Of a stretch of DNA of 64,000 nucleotides, positions 46,301 to 58,438 are shown one piece after another. Within the stretch, counting starts at the first letter, position 1. Each line of letters begins with the position of its first letter. The stretch comes from Enoplolaimus lenunculus. Lineage: Eukaryota; Nematoda; Enoplea; Enoplida; Thoracostomopsidae. The position numbers and the translations under genes were made by a program. The notes beneath the pieces are model-generated. The model was not told the origin of the DNA. It searched no databases and was given only the letters and a program-made list of their open reading frames with translations. The DNA lies in contig JASANG010001073.1 of assembly GCA_030248215.1 (NCBI GenBank), forward strand, positions 62,001 through 126,000. The letters are read 5' to 3'.

Positions 46301-49300
46301 TGTGATTTATAGTTTATCGCACTGTAATTTTCAATTTTATAAACATTCACGACAGCGGCCATTGGCTTTTTAAAACTAGTTTACCCCTGCACTGACGACT
46401 TTAAGCCGTGAAGCGATCTCTCCGCCGACCGTTTGTCTAGCGGTCTTCCGGTCCAGTCACCCAGCCTAGATAAATGGTGCGGCCTCGATAGCACTGGCCA
46501 GACCGCCGACGACGATAATGCTCACATTGTTTACCTTTCTCAGGTGCTTGAGTAGTTGATTCATAATCGCTTTTATCTGCGATCGTTGTTGCGTCATCTT
46601 TGTCCCCTTTTACAGTTGTTTCTTCAGTTGACTTTTGTTCACTAGTCGTAGTTTCTTTTATCGCTTCCGTTGTCTGCTTTGTTTTTTCCTCAGCGCTGCT
46701 TTTGGTCGCTTCTGTTTTGTCAGTCTCTTCAGTAGGTTCGGTTGACTCAGTTGTGCTTTGTTTTTCACCTATTGTTGCTGTAGTAGATTCACCAGATTGG
46801 TCGGATTTTGTTACTTCTTTGGTTACTTCGTTTTCGTTTTTCGGTTCCTCTGTTGTTGACTTTGGTTCGCCTGATTTATTCTTTTCTTCGCTGTCTTTGT
46901 TTTCTTTGTCGTCAACTTTCTTTTCGTATTTTGTTACGTCGAGTGAGCATCGTTCTTCTTCTCCAAATATCGCCGCCATCATGTTAGTTGCGAGCGACGC
47001 CGCAACGTTGATCACACCTGAGCCACATTTGTCTGCTGGCGGCCTGAAAAAACAGACTCAAATATATTAAAAATACAAACATTTCTATCAATTTCCCTAA
47101 CTAGCGTTTACCAAGGGTCTGGAACATTCGCATTCCTTCTCGTAAAATCATTGGCGAAGTTACACTATGAATTTACAATTTTTTGGTCGTTCATACAAAT
47201 TTCCTTAAATCTATAGCGTCCACAGTTAATACGCATCAAAAATTTAGCTTGCGGTGCTATTTACATTACCATTAAATAAAAAGATGAACGCCACCAAATT
47301 GTAAGAAACGCTCAGCTGAACGTTTTTTATGGACCAGAGGTGAGGCCGCATCCTTTTGCCTTCACTCTGCTATACAAATATATTTATAAATATATATATA
47401 CATATATACACAACACACATATATACATATCTATGTATATATTGTAATATATACAGAAAGCAAATTGTTCACCTGGTACAACGAAACAATACACATTTAC
47501 ATTGACATCGACATTCTATTTAAATTTACCTCAAACATCCGAGGCCTTGATCAATACTCTTGCAGATTGTTTTCGGCAATCCCAGCTCGCGAACATCTTG
47601 TTCAAAATCTTTCGACAGAGTCACATTGAATTCGTTGAAACACGACTCAACTTCTGGGTTTTCGCTCGCGCTCGCCAAACAATCACCGTCTTCTTGAAGA
47701 ACGGTTTTAAAATCGTCGGTACAAATGACTTTGTACGCCGCGGTCATTAAACGATAGTACAGCGGATTGCATGACGTATCACCGATCACTGCAAGCGCGC
47801 ATGATTTAAAGCTTTGGAACGCCTTAAACACAATTCTGCACTTTTCTAAATTTCAACATTTAACTGTGGTAAATTTTAACAAAAAATTTGGAAAGCTGCC
47901 AGTGCCGTTGAAAGTTTGCACAAAAATTTACGTGATGGAACACCGATGTAATGAAAAATGTATGAAGCTACATTGGCAAGTGTAACGTTTTTGAACCGAA
48001 AATTGCATGTGCAACTTGTATGTGCTAGTTCGATTAGAAAACAGCTTTGAACTTCTCGCAGCTGCAAATAATTGACTTTCTATCATGTGATTAAATTGAA
48101 TTAGCGTGTGCGAACGAAGTTACCAGTCAATTGAATCTGTTACACCTTCATGTGTGCTGCCCAATTAAAAACTGTGCTGTTGAACGCTTCTTGAATAAAT
48201 TCAAATTTCTTTAAATTTATGCAGGAATCTTCAATTAATTCGAATTTCGAACTAGTTTTATGTTTCGCAGGCCGCGACAATGTGAGTGACTAGATTCACA
48301 TCTATGGAGCACTAATCAGAAATTGTGAGATTTGAAAGCGTTTTAAAGTCAACAATTTTCGGATAAACACTTTTTCACCGTAAACGGTTCTTGCAGCTGA
48401 AAGTTGCAGCTGCAATTTTTTAGTTATGAATATATATACGCAAGCAATTATTTTATCTGTACGAGTAGCATTGCCAATCAAAATACTTCGTGACTATTGG
48501 CTCGACTTTATAGGATGTTTAACATTTTTTGCAAACATTTGCAAAGTAGTCATATCATTACATTTTAGAGCAAATTTGAGCATCGTGTTATCGATGACTC
48601 CGAGCGCTCGAAGCTTAACAGCATTGGAAGATCTTACCAATAAATAAATTTATCATTTTTGTGTATAAAAAATTGAAATTGAACGTGCGTGAACTCAATA
48701 AAAGAGATTTAGAAAACTTCAGGTACGACTTTACTACGTTTTAGACGAGATTTTTGGTTATTAATGCTATACCATTAAATCAGTAGATAAATTGTATAAA
48801 AGTACCAAATCTTGAACACAACCGTTTAGAACATTTTTCATTTTTCATAAGACAAAAAACCCATGAACATCTGACATGGCGGTCCATCCCACCCGTTAGG
48901 AGGCTTCAGATACCTTAGATGCGGCACTATGACAGAGCTTACATCACACGACCGGTCAACCATTGATGGATCGGCATCATCAGCCAACATTCCGAACACC
49001 GAACCGTTTTTCGCAGACGAACCAAAATCGATCAAATTCGACTGAACTTTACTCGTCAAATCGCGGCTGCCTTGCACTTGGCGAGTATCCGGCAAAAATG
49101 ATACATTTGCAAACGGTTCGAGATCTTCAATCACTGCAGCCGTACATTCGCGAATCGCAACGTTTTGATTTTCACTACATCCGTCCGAGCCGAATATTTT
49201 GAACAGAAGTTCTGCGACTAAAAACACTTTAGCTGTATTAGCCATAGAAGCTGTATTAATTTGCAAGAACTAGACACCCATAAAGCGTTCAAGTTTACGC

Positions 49301-51201
49301 TATAAATAACAGTGATGCGCAGCAATACACGTTATAACGAGGGCAGGCTGGTCACGGTTTGTCACATGTTGCGATACGAATTCATTTCGATTTCTCATAT
49401 CGGATGGACAGGCAAAATTCGAATGTCATATGTCGTCGTACCAACCATCGCTCTCAGAAGTTCAATGTAAACAAGAGCTTGTATAATGATATTCCAAATT
49501 ACAGCAGTATCAGAACAAATTTTGCGTGAAGGAGTAGTGTTCGCGTGTTTATGAATGAATCAAAACGTGGACGACAGATGCAAGCATGTGCTTTAAAACA
49601 GCAGATACGAATCGACAAATCCGTTTCTGAATGTAAACTCGCTATGCACTAGAGATTGAAGCATTCTGTGTGCGAAATAATGCACTCAGTATGTGTAGCG
49701 TTTTTGAATTACCACAGGTTATGGCGAAAACCAAGTTTAGAGTTTGACTTAAGTAAATGAACGACAACTGAAGACTGAAGTCAACTGTGTTTTTACCGAT
49801 CAGCTTCAAGTAATTTTCCTATTTTGAATAGTAATATATTTAGTAAACTTGAGTTAGTTCCTCAATCACGTACAGGGCGGCCGCTGGGGTACTTGAGTCT
49901 CCACCAAACCCGGCGGAAACGAGGCCCCCTGATCGCATAAAATGCTATTAAAATGAGTTATAGTTCAACTTTCTTGAGAATAGAAAAACCTTACGAGCGT
50001 GTAGTACTATAATAGAAAATTTGGCTTTTAGGTTAGTTCAGTCTGTATACGATCAGCGATGCTTCCTTGATCCGCAACTGCTTTATCGAGTAACACTTTG
50101 AACGTAAAATCCATCGAAGCACGAATCAGTTTAGAGTGGTTTTTTCGGTAGGCTTTTTCCAATTTATTTTTACTAGTACGCCGCCAATTTAGTGAATGTT
50201 CTTAGTGAATTAAACTCTGTCGTGGCTTACCTTCTCTATCTGCTATCCTTTCTTTTGAAGGTGCTGAAATAAAACATAAACGTTTGGTTTATAATTCAGT
50301 TTTCACTTAACAAGTAAATCAGTTCGAGCATTAACCTCATTTAATCTTCTAATACCTCGATGTTCCTAACATAACTATTGTGTTTAACGTATTTTTAATT
50401 TTAAACTTTTGCATGAGCTTAATATATTTGCACTTCGTGAAGCCAAAAACGTAGCCAAGGGCCCTTCTAAATATTTATAGCAGAACGTACCACGATATGG
50501 TTTTGTAAATTCCTGTCTGTGTTCTTGAATACGGTATAAAACACCATGCGTTACAGGTTTGCTACGCTTAAGACTATAGACGATAAAAAATTAAGAACTA
50601 ACTTTCGCATTTTTTATAAAAAATGCTAAATACTCAGTGCTGGCTTACTTAGTTTCAGAAATGGAATATGCTAATAAAACGTTTTTGGTATCAATATTAT
50701 GAACGATTGCACGTTCAGTCAGAGATTGATTCCTTACACCGGAATTTTCACTTGCGAGGAAGTATATATTAATGCTGAAACCACAATAATTTATGTGCAG
50801 GACGACGGTAAAATGACACGGTATTCCAAGTAACTTGCGCATCTTGTCAATTCCTAGCGATTGACAATGTTTAATCGATGTAGACTGGTATGAAATTAAT
50901 GTTTAATGTACATATTTAAGAATCAGTCAGGAAATGAAATTGTTTATGAATTTTATTTATTGCTTCACGGAAAATACAACACTGTCCAAAATTTTCAATT
51001 TCCAAACTGAAATAATTTTTATAATCAATTTTGTGTGTAGTCTGGTATGGAATTGCACTTATCATTAACCCTGCACGTGAATTATTGTGGCCCTGCATTA
51101 TTTCGAGATATATAGGCTGTTAATATTAAAACCTTACCTGCTCTCACGTATCCAACTGATACAGCAACGACTGTTACCCATATAAACGATTTGACAAACA
51201 T
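43310..51201 (-). CDS. secreted Cys-rich (CPG4-like), acidic Ser/Thr-rich protein with C-terminal thyroglobulin type-1 domain, 8 exons
   Basis: Exons: 51201-51138, 50263-50231, 49217-48914, 47835-47530, 47043-46535, 45643-44867, 44431-44351, 43524-43310; phases agree throughout, about 762 aa. Exon 1 is a signal peptide (MFVKSFIWVTVVAVSVG…). Exons 3 to 5 start hold about a dozen Cys (SDGCSENQ, RSCDVSS, FKSCALAVIGDTSC, YKVICTDDF, GLGCLRPPADKCG, EERCSL), reminiscent of nematode CPG4-like domains (recalled, not searched). Exons 5-6 are a long Glu/Lys/Ser/Thr/Asp-rich stretch with Ser-Gly in acidic context (DQSGES, EKSGDKSED), plausible glycosaminoglycan or O-glycan sites. Exons 7-8 form a Tg1 domain: CQEEL, VWVPRC, GLYKDVQC, FCWCAD, VDGSR, final Cys. 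Tg1 domains can inhibit papain-like cysteine proteases. The exon 3/4 junction (donor GTATCT) is the least certain. Role inferred: extracellular matrix or secreted proteoglycan. Confidence 0.85.
43560..43966. mobile_element. family B MITE fragment next to GC-rich MITE (family K), intron 7 of the Tg1 gene
   Basis: 43560-43705 has degraded family B blocks (GTTGCTTGTAAGTCATCG, GCTAGCAAGGTGGCC). 43707-43966 is a separate element with ends CGGTTGCGCTATGCT and AGTATAGCGCAACC and a GC-rich self-complementary interior of CCGTCCGTCACCGT / ACGGGTGACGGACG units. Related CCGTC units occur near 54500-54590. Confidence 0.65.
44625..44823. mobile_element. MITE family E, intron 6 of the Tg1 gene
   Basis: TTTGTGTAGCACCTAACGC at the left and a mirrored AACTTTTGATAGATGATGC at the right, with GTTAGTTCGAAAGTTAC between. 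It is diverged. Confidence 0.5.
47836..51137. other. introns 1-3 of the Tg1 gene
   Basis: Intron 3 (47836-48913) is AT-rich with AGCTGCAA-type motifs near 48050-48420. Intron 2 (49218-50230) holds the repeat piece at 49868-49935. Intron 1 (50264-51137) shows nothing I recognise. Only exons 2 and 3 interrupt them. Confidence 0.4.
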
Positions 51202-52716
51202 ATTAAAGTGTTGAGAACAAATGCCCACGCGTTCTAATAACAAAATTTACCAGCCTCAAAGGCTAATCTCAGGCTTTAGAGATAGTAAATATGATACGAA
51301 GCTAAAACAACCTAGTACCAGAGTGCAACCGGAGGTCTGCCCCCGGCTCCAGGTCCGGCAGAAAATCCGCCTTCTGGTCTGGTATAGTTTTTGAAGGAGG
51401 TTCCGACAGTTTCGGTAGTAAAATTTTGCATAATTTTGCCAAATTTAGCTGTTTAGCGCGCTTCGTTTTACTTTTGCCACAATTTTTAGGAAAGAATTTC
51501 CGAAATTTCGCAGAAAATTAGCATAAAACAAAACACATTAACCACATATTGTTGATATTGGCTAAAATTAACTAAACATAATACAGAATTCAGTGCCGGA
51601 GGTGGCTAGTGTGGAACCCCGAAAACTACAGCATGCTTGTTGCGATGGTCAAAATGTTTTTCAGATTTTTTTTTCTTTAAAATCTTGTTAGGGTGGGTGG
51701 TGCCTCTAAATTTAAAATCAAGTCAATTTGCTTTCAGAGACGAACTTGCATACAACAGAGGTAGAGGTACGTTTAATTGTTCAGTGAGTTAGACTGGAGG
51801 AAAGAAGCATCCCCCCACCAGTCCTGTCGTGTTGAAAATTTTGCGGGCTGAAAATTAGGCATAGATACAACACGAAAACAAAAAATTTACTTCTTCGGTG
51901 TAATTACTAATACTTTCATGTATCGAAATATTTGCTAAGATTTCGACGTCTTCAAAACGATGGTTTTCACAGGACCAATATATGAACCATGTGCTTGTAG
52001 AATTTGCTAAGCTTGGGATTGCATATTTAAAACATTGCAAGTTCAAATTTATTACATTGGATGCTATAATTGTTCTGTAATTCTTAAATAGAAACATAAA
52101 TCAAACGCTACGTGTTGCAATATATTTTAACAAGACATAAGATTTCGTGTGTTGACAAACAAATATCTGCCATTTTTTGCGTGCATAAATAGGAAAACTA
52201 GGAATATTAATAGCGATTTTAAGACCAAAAATAGTAACGTTGTCAAAGTAGCCGAACAATTCGAAACGCGGCAGACGGCGCAAATCAACGCAGGCCACAA
52301 AAGCAAACGACACATTTTCATTTTCGCAATACGTTTTTATTTTTGTAATTTTTAACGACATAGAAAATTTATATATGAGAAATTTTGCAAAATACTACAC
52401 ATTTACATATATTTTCTGCGTGTCCGTTTGCACCATCACGTTACCGCTGTGCGTAATACTGCAGTATATTACATAATTAAGTTATGCAATTTTAAGTTAT
52501 ATATACGTTCGTTGAACTCGAAAATCATGTGTTCGGTAAAATTGGAAAAAAGCTGGAAAAAATATTCTTCGATGAGGAAAACGAAACGAATTGTTTGCTG
52601 CGAGAATTTGAAAATAAACTAGGTCCACATTTCTTATATGAAGGTCAGTTTGGTTTGCAATTCTGGTTAGATAACTTTTACTGAAACAAATTAATTTGTA
52701 TCAGGTTCATAAATTT

Positions 52717-52864
52717 TCGACCCATGTAAAGATTAAAGACGAAACATATTTCTGCTTGACTGAAATAGAATAAGCTTAAGCGTTCGACTAATTTTTTGCT
52801 TAGGCTTAGGCCTAGGTTTAGGTGTAAGCTCATTCTTACGTTTAGACTTTGGCTTAGATTTTCA
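52717..52864. mobile_element. TTAGGC MITE (family A), right-truncated
   Basis: CGACCCATGTAAAGATTAAAG at the left, then TTTTTTGCTTAGGCTTAGGC, GGTGTAAGCTCATTCTTACG and a final GGCTTAG. The right end is missing. Confidence 0.65.
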
Positions 52865-53861
52865 AATAACTTAATACGATTTTGTCGGACTTCCTCTGTG
52901 TAAATACTGAAATATTCAATATATCAAGCACTTAAATATCTCATTTTAGTTTTCTGCAATAAAAGTTTGATCGTCTAAATTTAAGGGTTAAACTTTATCA
53001 ACTGCCATGGACAAAGTGCTATTATGTAATTGAAAATTTACAACTTTTGCTTGATTATACAAAATATAGGTTACGTACGTTTAAACTTGAAGACAAAAAG
53101 CCAAAGTGGTTTTATGAAATAATCATGCTTTAGTTGAAAGTCAATAATCAATTTGTAATAAATCCGATCGCCTGACACAATCTGCGAAACAACCCCTCTC
53201 GTTTTCCTCGTTGTTTCATTTCGGCCAAATTATATTTAAGTCAACACTTTGAGGTAGTAAAAACAAGTTCCCATTTTTTGAATGGTTCGTACTGCATGAA
53301 TATTCACATAGGGACAAAAAAGTTTCTTGCATCGAAATCTTCATTCTGTTGGCACATTTTTCGGCGTGAGATAGCGAAGATGTCTTGCACAAAAACGCCT
53401 GTTCGCCCCAAATACCTGGGGCTCTGAGTAGAAAATAGAATTTTTCAAAGAGTAAAATTTTATCGATGCCTCAAATGCTAAACTTGTATTTGGTTACAGT
53501 CCATTTTTTGTAATATTATTCAATGTTTTTTATATAAAATAATTATATTTTTACCTTTTTAACATATTTCAATGACGAATTAACAGTTTTTACATTGCGC
53601 CGATATTAACAGGTTAGTGGTAAAATTGACAACAAAATACATTTTTTTAGTCCGAAAGCATTTGATCACTTGAAAAATTTTGTTCGTAAAATCCTGATTA
53701 CTAATTTGATCGGACTTTAACATTTCTTGTGCAATTTTCAATCAGGGGCGCCGCCAAGAAGCGGGCACAAATGAGCCATTCCTCCAATGGTTTTGAAAAT
53801 TTTCTAAAAAATTTTTTGTCGAGCTATCAATGCTAAAGAAATTTTTGTTTTTTGGGTTGGT

Positions 53862-54377
53862 TTAAAGTATATTTAGAAATAAAGGTACAAAACGAACTAA
53901 TGTTGTACGTAAGACCTCATAATTGGGCACTAGCACCTCGGTAAACTTCAAAAGAGGCATTTGCAAAATAACATGAGGCCTCAATTGATTGTAACAGGAT
54001 CGGAGGTTCTTTGTGAATTTTGAACATTCGTCGGAATCTAGCATACTGAAATTTCGCCTTGGAATTTATTATTATTGACATTGCGTCTGGCTTTTCGCTT
54101 GTTATGCTGCCAAGGCTTTCTTTGCTGTTCTGTATCTGTTGCGGACAATTCACCGCAGTCCACGCGTTTGATCCGCAAAAATTTAGATGATCCTAAAGTA
54201 ACAGATCTCAGTTCTGAAATGGCTGGCCTTGATGCGAATTCGGCGGAAAAGAGGGCTGGACCCACCTCGTATTCCTATCAACAAATCCTGGACTCGCCTG
54301 TACTAAAGGACCTAAGGTTGGGTTTTGGTGGCGAGCAACTGTATGCGCGGCCCTGTTCTAGTGCAAAATATTGTTGA
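53862..54377. other. open segment on both strands, unidentified
   Basis: Several overlapping frames of 60-100 codons are open here: on the plus strand one of 100 codons ending at 54377 (…DDPKVTDLSSEMAGLDANSA…), and on the minus strand frames with basic stretches (…HNKRKARRNVNNNKF…). It is slightly richer in G+C than its flanks. I recognise no family on either strand, and none starts with a convincing ATG context. Confidence 0.2.
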
Positions 54378-54767
54378 AATATTTAACAGATCACTTAGCA
54401 AACTTTAAATATTTGAACACGAAGCAGCTGCTATGATTCGCAAGGCATTATTTATTTTTAAACACACGTCTCAGGTAATTTTACAGCCATCCTGCAGAAT
54501 CCGTCGCGGTCCTCCACTCATCGTCGCTGTGCGTCACCATCCGTCGCCATACGTCCGTGCAGACGTACTAGCATCTGCCGCTGTACTGTAGGACCCGAAT
54601 AAGAGGGGGGCTGATATTTATTGGCCTCTCCAGAGGGTTCCCCCCTTGTTATTTGGTTACGGACAGTTATTTATTTTTAACCCACGCTCCGCCACCCTTC
54701 GTTCGAACTCAATTTATTGATTAATCCTGGCTTCATTTATGCGCTACAGTTAGGAATAACTGATCTT

Positions 54768-54902
54768 CATGGACTCTAATTAGGGTTTAGGGACTCTATC
54801 CGCTTACGGTCTCTTATTAGAGATACTGACTCCAATTGATTGGGACTCAAAATGGGGACCCCATCTTATTACCCCACACCCTCTTATTCGAGTCACTACA
54901 GT
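54768..54902. mobile_element. MITE family G
   Basis: GACTCTAATTAGGGTTTAGG, CTTATTAGAGATACTGACTC, GGGACTCAAAATGGGGACC and CTCTTATTCGAGTCACTACAG are the family blocks. It shares them with 11110-11231 and 62247-62377. Confidence 0.6.
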
Positions 54903-55008
54903 ACGCCAATTGCGTCTGGTGACGACGGTTTATGGCATGAATGGATAAAAATAAATAATGTTGAAAATAAATACTCTGTCTATTAACGAGTCAAAGAGAT
55001 TACGTTGC

Positions 55009-55367
55009 TCTCTAAAAGCTTAAACTAACTTGATTTTATATTTGAACAAATCCAGCAGCATTAAACAGTTTCTAGAGTAATTAAACTATAACAATTATGT
55101 TTACGATTTAGCTCATTTAAAATCGTAATATGTGTTTATTTTAAGCTAAATTTAATAAATTCTTAGATACAAATATTTTCTGGGCTGAAGTTGTTAGCCC
55201 ACAAGTTAGTTCATCTTAAACTCTTGCTAAAGTTAAAAATATGCTTGTTTGAGTTAAACTTAGAATTCTGAGTTTAGTTAGTCCGTCCAGCCATTTAAGT
55301 TTTACATAAACTGACAAATCAATTTTAGTTAAGCTATAATTTAAGTTTAACTTTTTAAATAGTGTAT
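55009..55367 (+). mobile_element. MITE family D
   Basis: It begins GCTCTCTAAAAGCTTAAAC and ends TTAGTTAAGCTATAATTTAA…TTTTTAAATAG, with the GTCCGTCCAGCCATTTAAG block near 55285. Same orientation as 9566-9910. Confidence 0.7.
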
Positions 55368-57396
55368 TCCGTTACTATCAAGGGTGATTTATAGCGCAGC
55401 AGTCGCAGCTTTTCGTGTGGTTATGCGCAGTAACAGGCAATATCTCTTTATGAAAAAGCGCAAAAATTGCAAAACCTCGACAGTTTATCCTGAAAGCGAG
55501 TATATACATTCGTTTGAATCCATAAAATTGCGTTTATGATAATATTTTAGGGCAAAAATATCTAAGGGTAATGTATAAATATTTAACCGATATATCATGT
55601 CTATGGTTCACTCGGGGTCGAGTCAAGAGCTAAACTTAAAGCAACACATTGATTATTACTACTCTTACCCTTCAATTAAAGAGGGATTATCAGTTTACCT
55701 TATGCAAGCGAACCAAAAATGCTAAACATACGTTAACATTGACTTGTAGTTCAATGCTCTGCACTAAACGAACTTAAAAGCAAGTAAATGTTTATTCACA
55801 AACAGCAAAACTATTTGAAAATCAACAGCGTTTCAAATAATGTACACCGCACCAGAATGATCTAGTGACCTTAGAAACTTGACTTAATGGTGTTTCTGAG
55901 TTCAACCAGTCCTCCAGATTTTAGTATTACGCTGACCTTTTGTTTCGCAAATAGGAAAAAATAGAAAAAAGTTAACTAAAATTACTGACGAAATACACTA
56001 TTAATGTTGGTTTAACCTCAGTGCTGTTCTGATATATACCAAGTGCTAATTTACTAAGCGTCAAAATTCGTTCCACACACGCAACCAAGTTACTGCAGGA
56101 CAAATATTTCAAGAATTTTTTGTTCCGGAAATAAGACAAAAATGTTTCAAACACTGCATGATTCCAAAAACGAATTTCATTCTTTCTACTTTGAAATATT
56201 AAGTTAAAAACTATTCTGCTAAGCGAAGCGTTACAAAAAACAACAAATTTTTAATTAATTTCTCGCTGTGACCGTTTTGGACTAGTAAACGTCTAACGTT
56301 GACGTCACAAAATGATGTGAAAAATTGGCGAAAAGTTTTGCACAAAATTCCCAGATTTGATGTTAATATTTGAAACTAGCTAAATCACCTAATTTAAGTT
56401 GTGATTCTATTTTGAGACTTGTTCTATTTTGAGTGTTTCAACTCCAACTAGAAACATTATCGCATAAACGCAATGAAGTATGTTCGTGAAACAATAAAAC
56501 TAATTTGTTTATTTTCTATACTGGTGAAATTATTCGACAAGTTGAAAAAATTTTCACCCAGATCTGTTCTTATACCAATCCATTGGGAACGCCTACTTTA
56601 AGTCTCTATTCTATTTTAAAGTTCCAACTCTAAATTCTAGAAATTAACGCATTATTTAATACAATATAATGTTTATTATGAAACAATGTAAATTTTGCTA
56701 TTTCTTACATTTTGTACGAATTTTCGCAACCATAATTGGGTCGTATGAAATTTGTCGCACCAATACTCATATAAAACATTCAATATTTACACAACAACTT
56801 TATTAGGCGCTTATGCGACCTCAAATAATCTCCCTATCGGAACACGTATTCTATTGCATACAGAATAATTAGCGCGACCGTTACAGTTGTAGAGTATTCT
56901 ATATTTTGCAAATATTTCACATATTATAATCCTTACATATCGGTAAAAATTATTATATTACCGCTGAGTATAACAAAAGAACGGCATTTTGTTCTATAGT
57001 TTTGTCCCCACGAAATTTGCAAAAAAGCATTCAAGGATACATACCCCAGGTATTTCAAACAACAACTGTAACGGTGACACAGAACTGAAAAAAAAGAATT
57101 TGAGTTATGAAAGTTGTATACGATTAATAATTAGTAAGTTGAATGTTGAGAAAAAAATATGACGATTTTGAAAGCGTGCAACCACGGAGCGAATATGGAT
57201 TTTTTCTCACCAGATGCAGTTTTAAAAACAAAATTTGACAAAGCATTCCTTACCTTTTTGATTTTTCGCTAGAAAACATATCAGGCTCAGTTCAGTGTTT
57301 CCTAAGTTTTGTCTCAACTTAACTTTTTCAACTTGTAATTCAAACATTGTTTGAATATAAAAATTTGAAAAAAAAAACAAATTGTGGTACTTTGTC

Positions 57397-57665
57397 AAGC
57401 GTGTAACCAGGAGCGGATTTCGAGGAAGGCGGGGAGCCCCTGCGTCTAAAAAGGCCAAGAAAGGAACGTCTCCCAAAATAACTTCCCAAAAATGAGCTTC
57501 GCGCGGCCGAAACCAGAAAAAAAAACGTAAGGTGCCTCTCTAAGTACCTCGTAATTTTTTACTTTTGTGCAACGAAAATTGGGTTCCGTTTATTGCCCGT
57601 GATCCATTTTCGTAATATCTATTGCGCTCCGGCGCCCCCAAAAATTTCCGGTTCTGCAACTGCGT
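57397..57665. mobile_element. MITE family I
   Basis: AACCAGGAGCGGATTTCGAGG at one end and AATTTCCGGTTCTGCAACTGC at the other; shares GTGCAACGAAAATTGGGTTC and CTATTGCGCTCCGGCGCC with 25020-25225. Confidence 0.6.
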
Positions 57666-57879
57666 ACGACTAAAAAACAACCATGGTGCATTTTTCAACC
57701 AATACAAAGTTAAGAAAAGTTAAAAACGTATTCGTAACGTTTTTTAACTTTCGTTCAAACACCGATCACGCTATGAGCGCAATGTTTCAAAAATTTTGAC
57801 TCAATCATTTTTCGATCTTATAAATCGAACAAACTGCAAAAACCATTTTGAACATAGTAAAATGAGGTTTAATATTTAT

Positions 57880-58020
57880 GGCATACACCTTAGCCTAAGC
57901 GTAAGTGTAAGCGTAAGAATAAGCTATTACCTAAACCTAACCAAAAGCATTACTCGAAAGCTAATGCTTACTCTATTGCAGTCACGCAGAAAAATGTTCC
58001 ACCCCTAATTTTTACATGGG
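57880..58020. mobile_element. TTAGGC MITE (family A), left-truncated
   Basis: CTTAGCCTAAGCGTAAGTG, then CCTAAACCTAACCAAAAGC and CTCTATTGCAGTCACGCAG, ending CCACCCCTAATTTTTACATGG. Inverted relative to the copy at 36896-37051. Confidence 0.65.
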
Positions 58021-58119
58021 CCGAAAGTTTAATGGACTTTTTTGCACCATCTCCAATATGCAGTCATGATTTATATGCAATGATGGAGTAGCGAAAATAC
58101 AGCCCAATTCAATGAAACG

Positions 58120-58125
58120 TTTATT
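58120..58125 (-). terminator. possible polyadenylation signal of the cathepsin gene
   Basis: Reads AATAAA on the minus strand, about 315 bases past the stop at 58439. It is a clear match downstream of the stop, but in AT-rich DNA this is weak evidence. Confidence 0.3.
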
Positions 58126-58438
58126 TTTAATTGCTTAAGGCATTCACAGCAAACAAACGAAACTTTTTTAAAGAACATTCATGGGTGTCGTAAACCAAAA
58201 TTTTTTTACAATGCTATTCAATGACATTGTCAACATTTGAAAATTGGTTATCAAAAACTGGTAACATCAGTCTTACTTATTACTAGAAATCGATCATAAT
58301 GCGTCTACTCACAAAACCTTTCGGAACGTTTTGAAAATTTGTATAACCAAAATTTGAAGACATAGCTAAACATTTAAAACAACAAACCGACGTTTAAGCA
58401 CAATTTACAGTAATATCATCGTAAAACAATAAGTTTCA

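Larger units (their letters stand above)
51202..58438. other. intergenic region between the Tg1 gene and the cathepsin gene
   Basis: About 7.2 kb without an identified gene. It holds a small hairpin-like repeat at 51312-51392 (TACCAGAG / CTTCTGGTCTGGTA), a family A copy, families G, D and I, and AT-rich DNA. A more open, slightly GC-richer segment at 53.9-54.4 kb is listed separately. No clear promoter motif for the Tg1 gene is visible next to its ATG at 51201. Confidence 0.5.

Noticed and set aside
46600-47070. 156-codon plus-strand open frame opposite exon 5 of the Tg1 gene
   Set aside because: Same antisense effect of a repetitive acidic coding region; no plus-strand splice or start evidence.
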